Positions 57,834 through 64,000 of a stretch of DNA of 64,000 bases are shown one piece after another. The notes under the pieces are model-generated. The model was not told the DNA's origin and did no database searches. It was given only the letters and a program-made list of their open reading frames with translations. The stretch comes from Chitinophagaceae bacterium (GTDB lineage Bacteria > Bacteroidota > Bacteroidia > Chitinophagales > Chitinophagaceae). The translations under genes were made by a program, and so were the position numbers. The DNA lies in assembly GCA_016720775.1 (NCBI GenBank), contig JADKJX010000003.1, positions 372,001 through 436,000 on the forward strand, read 5' to 3'. The number at the start of each line of letters is the position of its first letter. Position 1 is the first letter of the stretch.

Positions 57834-59369
57834 CTATTCCCACTCGATCGTTGCAGGTGGTTTGCTGCTGATGTCATACACCACCCGGTTTATTCCCTTC
57901 ACGTTATTGATTATTTCATTGGATATGTTGGCTAAAAAATCGTAGGGCAAATGAGCCCAGTCTGCTGTCATACCATCCACCGATGTTACCGCTCTTAAAG
58001 CAACGGTAAACTCATAGGTTCTTTCATCACCCATCACACCCACACTTTTAACCGGCAGCAAAATGGTACCCGCCTGCCAGATGGTTGAATACAAATTATG
58101 CTTTTTAAGGCCGTTGATATAAATAGCATCTGCTTCTTGCAATAACCGTACCCTTTCTTCTGTAACTTCTCCTAATATGCGTATGCCCAAACCCGGGCCG
58201 GGGAAGGGGTGACGGAAAAGCATTTCATGCGGTATTCCTAATTCCAATCCCACTTTCCGTACTTCATCTTTAAATAAGGAGCGAAGCGGTTCCACCAATC
58301 CCAGCTTCATGGTATCGGGCAATCCGCCAACATTGTGGTGCGACTTGATCGTTTGCGACGGCCCATGCACCGACAGTGATTCTATCACATCGGGATAAAT
58401 GGTTCCCTGGCCCAATAATTCGACGCCTTCTATTTTATGTGCTTCCTGGTCAAATATTTCTATGAAAGCTCCACCGATGGCTTTGCGTTTTTCTTCGGGG
58501 TCGGTCTTTCCTTCCAGTTTTTTATAAAAATGTTTTTTAGCATCTACGCCAATTACGTGTAAGCCAAGTTTATTGTAAATGGTCAATACGTCTTCAAACT
58601 CGTTTTTGCGCAATACTCCGTTATCTACAAAAATGCCAAACAGGTTTTCGCCAATGGCTCTGTGGATCAGGGTAGCTGCCACGGTACTGTCAACACCACC
58701 GCTTAATCCCATGATCACTTTTTTATTGCCGATCTGTGTTTTGAGCTTCTCTACAGTTTCAGTTATAAAATGAGCAGCGGTCCAGTCCTGGCTGCATTTA
58801 CAGATATTCACCAAAAAATTCTTCAATATTGTTTTTCCTTCGGTTGAATGATATACCTCGGGATGAAACTGGAGGCCGTAAAGTGGAAAAGCACCATTGC
58901 TGTTTTGTTTGAATGCGGCTACCGGTATACTTTCGGTTGTGCCAAGCAATTCAAATCCATCGGGAAGTTTTATGATCGTGTCTGCATGGCTCATCCAAAC
59001 CTGGGATGTGGCTGAAATATTTTGCAGAAGGGTGTCTTCCTTCAGTTTACTGAAAATGGCACGGCCATATTCTCTTTTGTCACTTTTGTCAACCCTTCCA
59101 TCGTATAGTTTTGCCGTAAGCTGTGCTCCATAACAGATACCCAACACCGGAACTTTTTCCGTCATTGCTTTTATATCAACTACCGGGGCATTTTCTTCAT
59201 TTACCGAAAAAGGAGAGCCGCCCAGTATGATTCCCTTTAACCCGGGTTCGTAAACAATTTCTTTGTTGTAGGGGATGATCTCACAAAAAACACTTGCTTC
59301 TCTTACCGTACGGGCAATCAGCTGTGTGTATTGGGAGCCAAAATCAAGGATGAGTATTTTCTCTGTCAT
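57834..59369 (-). CDS. guaA: GMP synthase (glutamine-hydrolysing)
   Basis: Last step of GMP synthesis from XMP, 511 residues. The N-terminal class I glutamine amidotransferase has its Cys nucleophile in VLGICYGAQLTAK and the His/Glu pair in QFHPEVYHS; the ATP pyrophosphatase domain has MGLSGGVDSTVAATLIH; and the dimerisation domain ends VVYDISSKPPATIEWE. All three parts are intact. The -7-like TACCTTCG lies just upstream. Confidence 0.97.
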   Translation of the reverse strand: MTEKILILDFGSQYTQLIARTVREASVFCEIIPYNKEIVYEPGLKGIILGGSPFSVNEENAPVVDIKAMTEKVPVLGICYGAQLTAKLYDGRVDKSDKREYGRAIFSKLKEDTLLQNISATSQVWMSHADTIIKLPDGFELLGTTESIPVAAFKQNSNGAFPLYGLQFHPEVYHSTEGKTILKNFLVNICKCSQDWTAAHFITETVEKLKTQIGNKKVIMGLSGGVDSTVAATLIHRAIGENLFGIFVDNGVLRKNEFEDVLTIYNKLGLHVIGVDAKKHFYKKLEGKTDPEEKRKAIGGAFIEIFDQEAHKIEGVELLGQGTIYPDVIESLSVHGPSQTIKSHHNVGGLPDTMKLGLVEPLRSLFKDEVRKVGLELGIPHEMLFRHPFPGPGLGIRILGEVTEERVRLLQEADAIYINGLKKHNLYSTIWQAGTILLPVKSVGVMGDERTYEFTVALRAVTSVDGMTADWAHLPYDFLANISNEIINNVKGINRVVYDISSKPPATIEWE

Positions 59370-59465
59370 AATTGGCTGCGAAGGTAAATAATTAAGAGGA
59401 TGATTTTATTGTCGTGTTGCTGTTAGGGTTAATGGAATTATTATATTTACACAAACTTTTACGCC

Positions 59466-60167
59466 ATGAAGCAGATCCTGTTTTTGCTGATCACAGTTTT
59501 TAGCCTTGCATCCTGCAGTTATACTTCGGGAAGCGGTAATATAATTACTGAAAACCGTTCGGTGAGGGATTTTACCGGTCTTTCTGTTGGCGGTGATTTT
59601 GATGTGGAAGTTAAAATAGGGCCCGTTACCGAAGTTAAAGTAGAGGCGGATGATAATATAATGAGGCATGTTGAAACCGTTGTTTCAGGAAATACTTTGA
59701 AGATCAGGATCAAAGACCTGCATAATTATGGCGATGTTCATATGAAAGTATATATCACAACGCCTTCTCTTCTGAAGGTAAGTGCTTCGGCTTCAGCCAG
59801 GGTTGATGTGAAAGATGAGCTTAAAGCCAGCGAAAAGCTATCTTTTAATGCCTCCAGCTCGGGTAATATTCATGCAGATGTGGATGCACCTGACGTGGAA
59901 GCCGATGCAAGCAGTGGGGCAGAAGTCCGCCTGACAGGCAAAACCCGTACTTATAATGCCCAGGCCAGCAGCGGGGCAAGTGTCAAATCATATGACCTCT
60001 TAAGTGAGAACACGATTGTTCAGGTGAGCAGCGGAGCCAGCGCCCGGGTGCATGCCAGCGTAAGTCTTAATGCGCAAGCCAGCAGTGGCGGATCGGTTAG
60101 TTATCATGGAGATGCCACGGTGACTAAGTCTGAAAGCAGTGGGGGTTCGGTAAGTAAGAAAGACTGA
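59466..60167 (+). CDS. Head-GIN domain (DUF2807) lipoprotein
   Basis: A lipoprotein of 233 residues with lipobox FSLASC (Cys 17). SGNIITENRSVRDFTGLSVG and the following beta-helix-like repeats (SASASARVDVKDELKAS, QASSGASVKSYDLLSEN, VSSGASARVHASVSL) are the DUF2807 putative auto-transporter adhesin head-GIN pattern. A role in adhesion is the family guess, not demonstrated. Confidence 0.85.
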   Translation: MKQILFLLITVFSLASCSYTSGSGNIITENRSVRDFTGLSVGGDFDVEVKIGPVTEVKVEADDNIMRHVETVVSGNTLKIRIKDLHNYGDVHMKVYITTPSLLKVSASASARVDVKDELKASEKLSFNASSSGNIHADVDAPDVEADASSGAEVRLTGKTRTYNAQASSGASVKSYDLLSENTIVQVSSGASARVHASVSLNAQASSGGSVSYHGDATVTKSESSGGSVSKKD

Positions 60168-60246
60168 CTTTTTCCGATAAATTCTTCTCTTTAATCCACC
60201 TGGAAGCCCCGGGAGTATCTGCTATAAAAAAAACTTTCCTCTTTCC

Positions 60247-60277
60247 TTTGCTGTTTACCTGTCAACCCCTACCTTTG
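60247..60277 (+). promoter_or_regulatory. Promoter of the S10 operon
   Basis: TTTG at 60247-60250, a 19-base spacer, TACCTTTG at 60270-60277. Full match; transcription would start near 60283, 35 bases before rpsJ. Confidence 0.87.
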
Positions 60278-60317
60278 CACTCCAAATTAAAAAACGGATT
60301 TTAAAAGTTCTTTTTAT

Positions 60318-60623
60318 ATGTCACAGAGAATCAGAATCAAATTACAGTCTTACGACCACAACCTGGTTGATAAATCAGCGGAAAAGATCGTTAAAACTGT
60401 ACGCAGCACCGGCGCCGTGGTAACAGGACCAATTCCTTTGCCTACGCATAAGAAAATCTTTACGGTATTGCGTTCTCCTCACGTAAACAAGAAGGCCCGT
60501 GAGCAGTTCCAACTGTGTACGCATAAGCGTTTATTAGACATTTACACCAGCAGCAGCCGTACGGTAGATGCTTTGAGTAAGTTAGACTTACCAAGTGGTG
60601 TTGATGTTGAGATCAAAGCCTGA
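60318..60623 (+). CDS. rpsJ: 30S ribosomal protein S10
   Basis: Small-subunit head protein (NusE) of 101 residues, full length, which also serves in transcription antitermination. IRIKLQSYDHNLVDKSAEKI, GPIPLPTHKKIFTVLRSPH and KKAREQFQLCTHKRL are diagnostic. First gene of the S10 operon. The following spacer (60624-60750) carries a TTCGACTCCGCTCAGG repeat copy. Confidence 0.98.
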   Translation: MSQRIRIKLQSYDHNLVDKSAEKIVKTVRSTGAVVTGPIPLPTHKKIFTVLRSPHVNKKAREQFQLCTHKRLLDIYTSSSRTVDALSKLDLPSGVDVEIKA

Positions 60624-60644
60624 TGAACTGCCTGGGTAAGGGGG

Positions 60645-60664
60645 TCTTTCGACTCCGCTCAGGA
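60645..60664. repeat. Interspersed repeat, TTCGACTYCGCTCAGG family
   Basis: TCTTTCGACTCCGCTCAGGA in the rpsJ-rplC spacer. Confidence 0.7.
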
Positions 60665-60750
60665 TAGCAGATGGTAAGTTCTTAAAAAGAAAAAATAATG
60701 AACACCTAACTCTTGCCCCAGGCGAGAGCGCTGGGTATAAATAAGATACA

Positions 60751-61368
60751 ATGAAAAGTATTATTGGAAAGAAAATCGGCATGACGAGTATCTTCGATGT
60801 AAGTGGCAAGGAGACTGCTGTTACTATTATTGAGGCCGGCCCATGCGTGGTTACACAAAAGAAAACCGTTGAGACTGACGGCTACAATGCTCTCCAGATA
60901 GCATTTGGTGATAAAAAGGAAAAACACTCCACAAAGTCTGAGACCAATCACTTTGCCAAAGCGCAAACCTCTCCTAAAAAATTCGTAAAAGAAATCCGCG
61001 ATAGCGAAATAGATAAGAACGTTGGTGATACCATCACGGTCGACATTTTCACCGAAGGTGATAAAGTTGAAGTAGTAGGTACCACCAAAGGAAAGGGTTT
61101 CCAGGGTGTTGTACGTCGACATGGATTCAGTGGTGTGGGTGAACAATCTCACGGTCAGCACGATCGCCAGAGAGCACCGGGTTCTATTGGTAACTCATCT
61201 GATGCCAGCCGGGTATTCAAAGGCATGCGCATGGGAGGCCGTATGGGCCAGGACAGGGTTACGATGAAAGGCCTGAAAGTGGTGAAGATCTTCCCTGAAA
61301 AAAATTACATACTGGTTAGCGGGTCAGTACCTGGTCATAACGGTTCAATTGTTTTAATTCAAAAATAA
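60751..61368 (+). CDS. rplC: 50S ribosomal protein L3
   Basis: Early-assembly large-subunit protein of 205 residues near the peptidyl transferase centre. IGKKIGMTSIFDVSGKETAV starts the fold; the methylated-Gln loop region GQHDRQRAPGSIG and MGGRMGQDRVTMKGLKVV are typical. Second gene of the S10 operon. Confidence 0.97.
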   Translation: MKSIIGKKIGMTSIFDVSGKETAVTIIEAGPCVVTQKKTVETDGYNALQIAFGDKKEKHSTKSETNHFAKAQTSPKKFVKEIRDSEIDKNVGDTITVDIFTEGDKVEVVGTTKGKGFQGVVRRHGFSGVGEQSHGQHDRQRAPGSIGNSSDASRVFKGMRMGGRMGQDRVTMKGLKVVKIFPEKNYILVSGSVPGHNGSIVLIQK

Positions 61369-61371
61369 CAC

Positions 61372-61433
61372 AACCCTATAAGGTTTGTGAAACCCTGAAA
61401 GGCTTAAGATAAAACCCGAAACCTTATAGGTTT
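61372..61433. repeat. AAACCTTATAGG inverted repeat in the rplC-rplD spacer
   Basis: AACCCTATAAGGTTT (61372-61386) and AAACCTTATAGGTTT (61419-61433) pair with 13 of 15 matches, a long hairpin between two ribosomal protein genes. Confidence 0.8.
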
Positions 61434-61449
61434 AATAAAAATAAGTACA

Positions 61450-62082
61450 ATGCAAGTAGATGTTTTAAATACAGAAGGAAAAAAGACCGGCAGAACGGTT
61501 GAATTACCAGAAGAGATATTTGGTATTGAACCCAATGACCATGCTATTTACCTGGCTGTAAAGCAATACCAGGGAGCACAACGCCAGGGTACGCACAAGG
61601 TGAAGACCCGTATGGAAGTGCATGGCTCATCTAAGAAACTGCACAAACAAAAAGGTACCGGTGGTGCCCGTAAAGGTAACCTGCGTAACCCTTTGTATAA
61701 AGGCGGTGGTACCATCTTCGGCCCAAAACCACACAGCTATGATATCAAGCTGAACCGTAAGGTGAAAGACCTGGCTAAAATGAGCGCCCTCGCTCACAAA
61801 GCAAAAGATAATGCGATCATGGTACTGGAAGATGTGAAAATGGATGCGCCAAAAACATCAACATTCACCGGTATTTTAACGAACCTGAATATTTCCGGTA
61901 AAAAAACGCTGGTTGTTTTCCCGGAATACAACGATAACCTTTACCTGAGTCTGCGTAACGTACCAACCGTAAATGGTACTTTATTGAGCGACCTGAATAC
62001 GTACGACATACTTAATGCAAGTGTGCTGGTAATGACAGAGAGCGCAGCAAAGATATTCAGTGAAGAAGGCGTGGAGGCATAA
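61450..62082 (+). CDS. rplD: 50S ribosomal protein L4
   Basis: Large-subunit tunnel protein of 210 residues. The N-terminal start MQVDVLNTEGKKTGRTVELP, the extended loop KKLHKQKGTGGARKGNLRNP and GGTIFGPKPHSYDIKLNRK are diagnostic. L4 autoregulates the S10 operon in E. coli; I see no equivalent leader here. Confidence 0.97.
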   Translation: MQVDVLNTEGKKTGRTVELPEEIFGIEPNDHAIYLAVKQYQGAQRQGTHKVKTRMEVHGSSKKLHKQKGTGGARKGNLRNPLYKGGGTIFGPKPHSYDIKLNRKVKDLAKMSALAHKAKDNAIMVLEDVKMDAPKTSTFTGILTNLNISGKKTLVVFPEYNDNLYLSLRNVPTVNGTLLSDLNTYDILNASVLVMTESAAKIFSEEGVEA

Positions 62083-62110
62083 GAATTAAAAACTAAAAAA
62101 ATTAAGAGAC

Positions 62111-62413
62111 ATGAAGCTGTCTGATGTATTAATAAAGCCGATCTTATCTGAAAAAGCCAACAAGCAGGCTGAGAAAATGAACCGCTATTCTTTTGTGGTT
62201 GATAAGAAAGCCAACAAGCTTGAGATCAAGAAGGCTGTAGAAAGTTTTTATGGTGTGCAGGTTGATAATGTTAATACCATTGTCGTGCCTTCAAAAGCAA
62301 AAGCAAGGTACACCAAAGCAGGATTTATAGTTGGCCGCAAGCCTTCTAAAAAGAAAGCGATCGTAACAGTTGCCGAAGGCGAAACCATCGACCTGTACGG
62401 CAGCAGTATTTAA
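62111..62413 (+). CDS. rplW: 50S ribosomal protein L23
   Basis: Tunnel-exit protein of 100 residues that docks trigger factor and SRP. VLIKPILSEKANKQAEKMNRY and KKAVESFYGVQVDNVNTIVV are diagnostic. 28 bases after rplD. Confidence 0.96.
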   Translation: MKLSDVLIKPILSEKANKQAEKMNRYSFVVDKKANKLEIKKAVESFYGVQVDNVNTIVVPSKAKARYTKAGFIVGRKPSKKKAIVTVAEGETIDLYGSSI

Positions 62414-62526
62414 CCTCCTATCCCCAAAAGGGGAGCAGGCAAAAGAAATTAATGAATGGTAATCAATTACCGCAAAAATTGAAAATAAAAAATAAATCTT
62501 CTCAATCCCGTTTAGGGGATAGGGGC
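62414..62526. repeat. Repeat-bearing spacer between rplW and rplB
   Basis: Holds the imperfect hairpin CCTCCTATCCCC-AAAA-GGGGAGCAGG (62414-62439) and, near its end, AATCCCGTTTAGGGGATAGG (from 62505). Both resemble the CTCCCCCAAAGGGGGAG element inside htpG. Confidence 0.6.
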
Positions 62527-62539
62527 AAAAGAAAGTAAA

Positions 62540-63382
62540 ATGGCATTAAGAAAATACAAACCAACAACAGCAGGTACCCGGTGGAGGATTGGTAACGCCT
62601 ATGCAGAAGTTACTACCAGCACCCCGGAGAAAACATTGCTTGAAAAACAAAAGAGCACTGCAGGACGTAATGCCCAGGGCCGTCGCTCAATGCGCTACAT
62701 GGGAAGCGGAAACAAAACCATGTACCGTGTGATGGATTTCAAAAGGGATAAGAAGAATATTCCGGCTGTTGTAAAAACAATTGAATACGATCCAAACCGT
62801 ACTGCATTCATCGCCTTACTGGCTTATGTAGACGGGGAGAAGCGTTATATCATCGCTCCGCAGGGATTGCAGGTTGGTCAAACTGTATTAAGTGGAGATG
62901 ACGTGGCTCCGGAATTAGGAAATGCGTTACAACTTAAGCACATGCCATTAGGTACCAATGTTCATAACATTGAAATGCAGCCAAGCCATGGCGGTATCCT
63001 GGTAAGAAGTGCCGGTACCTCTGCACAGTTAAGTAACAAGGAAGAAAAATACGCCATCTTAAAAATGCCAAGTGGCGAATTAAGAAAAGTGTTGATCAAC
63101 TGTTATGCAACCGTAGGTGTGGTTAGCAACAGCGATCATAACCTCGAAAGCATGGGTAAAGCGGGCCGTAACCGTTGGAAAGGAATTCGTCCACGCACAA
63201 GAGCCGTAGCCATGAACCCGGTAGATCACCCGATGGGTGGTGGTGAAGGAAGGGCTTCCGGTGGTCACCCACGCAGCCGTAAAGGTAAATATGCTAAAGG
63301 ACAGATCACCCGTACAAGAGGAAAAGGATCAGACAAGATGATCATCCAGCGGAAGAACGGAAAAAAATTAAGTAATAAGTAA
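62540..63382 (+). CDS. rplB: 50S ribosomal protein L2
   Basis: Core large-subunit protein of 280 residues needed for peptidyl transferase. GRNAQGRRSMRYMGSGNK, EYDPNRTAFIALLAYVDGEK, the PSHGGILVRSAGTSAQL stretch and the catalytic-region NPVDHPMGGGEGRASGGHPR (His) are intact. Confidence 0.98.
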   Translation: MALRKYKPTTAGTRWRIGNAYAEVTTSTPEKTLLEKQKSTAGRNAQGRRSMRYMGSGNKTMYRVMDFKRDKKNIPAVVKTIEYDPNRTAFIALLAYVDGEKRYIIAPQGLQVGQTVLSGDDVAPELGNALQLKHMPLGTNVHNIEMQPSHGGILVRSAGTSAQLSNKEEKYAILKMPSGELRKVLINCYATVGVVSNSDHNLESMGKAGRNRWKGIRPRTRAVAMNPVDHPMGGGEGRASGGHPRSRKGKYAKGQITRTRGKGSDKMIIQRKNGKKLSNK

Positions 63383-63442
63383 TTAATCATTGTTAAAATG
63401 TCTCTCGCCCCAGGTGAAAGAAAATCAACAAAAAAATAAAAC

Positions 63443-63715
63443 ATGGCTCGTTCGTTAAAAAAAGGACCTTATGTAGAATCAAAGCTGAATGCTAAAGTTT
63501 CTGCAATGATCGAAGGAAAATCAAAAAAGGGTGTTATAAAAACCTGGAGTCGCAGGAGTACAATTACCCCGGATTTTGTAGGGCAGACTTTTGCAGTTCA
63601 TAACGGAAATAAATTCATTCCGGTTTATATAACTGAATTTATGGTTGGACATAAATTAGGAGAGTTTGCGCCAACAAGGAACTTTAAAGGTCACTCAAGT
63701 AAAAAGATAGCATAA
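63443..63715 (+). CDS. rpsS: 30S ribosomal protein S19
   Basis: Small-subunit head protein of 90 residues: MARSLKKGPYVESKLNAKV, the RRSTITPDFVGQTFAVHNG segment, and LGEFAPTRNFKGH. It follows rplB by 60 bases. The spacer to rplV has a TTTAAAC inverted repeat. Confidence 0.97.
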   Translation: MARSLKKGPYVESKLNAKVSAMIEGKSKKGVIKTWSRRSTITPDFVGQTFAVHNGNKFIPVYITEFMVGHKLGEFAPTRNFKGHSSKKIA

Positions 63716-63800
63716 ACGTTTAAGGGTTTAACGTTTAAAGGTTCAAAAGTTAGGAAACCGAAACCTTTAAACGATTTAAACGACTTAAACCATTAAACTT
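63714..63800. repeat. GTTTAA/TTAAAC inverted repeat between rpsS and rplV
   Basis: The left half contains ACGTTTAAGGGTTTAACG and GTTTAAAGG, the right half CCTTTAAACGATTTAAACG and ACTTAAACC, as in the scoA-scoB spacer. Confidence 0.75.
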
Positions 63801-63806
63801 ATAATA

Positions 63807-64000
63807 ATGGAAGCAGTAGCAAAATTGAACAATTACCCGACGTCGCCACGCAAAATGCGTTTGCTGGTTGACCTGATCCGTGGTATGGAGGTTGAAAAGG
63901 CATTAGCCGTTTTAGAACATAACCCCAAACACCCGGCTGTTCCTTTACGCAAGCTGGTATTATCAGCCATCAACAACTGGAAACAGAAGAATGAAGGGGG
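63807..64000 (+). CDS. rplV: 50S ribosomal protein L22, 3'-truncated by window end
   Basis: The first 64 residues of L22, a tunnel-wall protein, running off the window. MEAVAKLNNYPTSPRKMRLL, then LVDLIRGMEVEKALAVLEHN and PLRKLVLSAINNW match the conserved N-terminal half. It is the expected next gene after rpsS in the S10 operon. Confidence 0.93.
   Translation, partial: MEAVAKLNNYPTSPRKMRLLVDLIRGMEVEKALAVLEHNPKHPAVPLRKLVLSAINNWKQKNEG

Overview
The window looks like a chromosomal segment of a Bacteroidota bacterium, most likely a member of or close to the Chitinophagaceae; genus was not determined. The reasons are: promoters of the TTTG-N19-TAnnTTTG type, T9SS-type C-terminal sorting domains on giant repeat proteins, a TonB-dependent receptor beside a DUF5689-type lipoprotein, DUF4835 and DUF4296 proteins, a Bacteroidota-type RNA polymerase omega subunit, a free-standing PurS, and weak or absent Shine-Dalgarno sequences. 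Nearly all genes are housekeeping or envelope genes. I see no phage, IS element, CRISPR array, rRNA or tRNA gene.

Layout. 1-988: 3' part of ilvE with a single-base frameshift. 1138-4539: the str cluster (rpsL, rpsG, then fusA with its own promoter and a structured leader). 4662-5384: DnaQ/PolB-like exonuclease. 5389-14654: a secreted EEP-family phosphodiesterase/nuclease, divergent from a TonB receptor, a DUF5689-like lipoprotein and a lamin-tail, five-repeat T9SS protein (frameshifted). 14819-16666: htpG. 16758-20905, minus strand: lipoprotein, methyltransferase, recJ and prenyl synthase. 21189-28106, plus strand: OmpA-type porin, bamD-rpoZ-coaBC-DUF4835-DUF4296, scoA-scoB. 28185-29789: pckA. 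30138-37174: pepP, pssA-purS, rsmI, alpha/beta hydrolase, M1 peptidase, GNAT. 37231-39680, minus: NarL-type regulator, rsmG, GT2. 39792-41752: tgt and OmpA lipoprotein-like protein. 41827-43758, minus: rpsA. 44043-49204, minus: a giant T9SS protein with P-domain modules (frameshifted). 49501-59369: small secreted protein, HAD phosphatase, acyltransferase, thioesterase, proline dehydrogenase, DUF5916 outer-membrane protein, 4-TM protein, periplasmic-binding-like protein, guaA. 59466-60167: head-GIN lipoprotein. 60318-64000: start of the S10 operon (rpsJ, rplC, rplD, rplW, rplB, rpsS, partial rplV).

How the parts fit. The two ribosomal clusters at the ends read in the same direction and in the usual Bacteroidota order, but about 56 kb of unrelated genes lies between fusA and rpsJ, and each half has its own near-consensus promoter. 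Envelope biogenesis (BamD, OmpA proteins, DUF4835, T9SS cargo) is a recurrent theme. The locus at 5.4-14.7 kb is the best candidate for an undescribed system: it looks like a surface machine for binding and importing products of a phosphodiester polymer, but its substrate is inferred only.

Two patterns cut across genes. First, several families of short palindromic repeats sit in spacers inside operons (rpsL-rpsG, scoA-scoB, nearly every spacer of the S10 operon) and inside the coding sequences of htpG and a methyltransferase. Second, three genes (ilvE and the two giant surface proteins) each carry one single-base indel at a short homopolymer, which is more easily explained by sequence error than by three separate pseudogenes, though this cannot be settled from the sequence alone.
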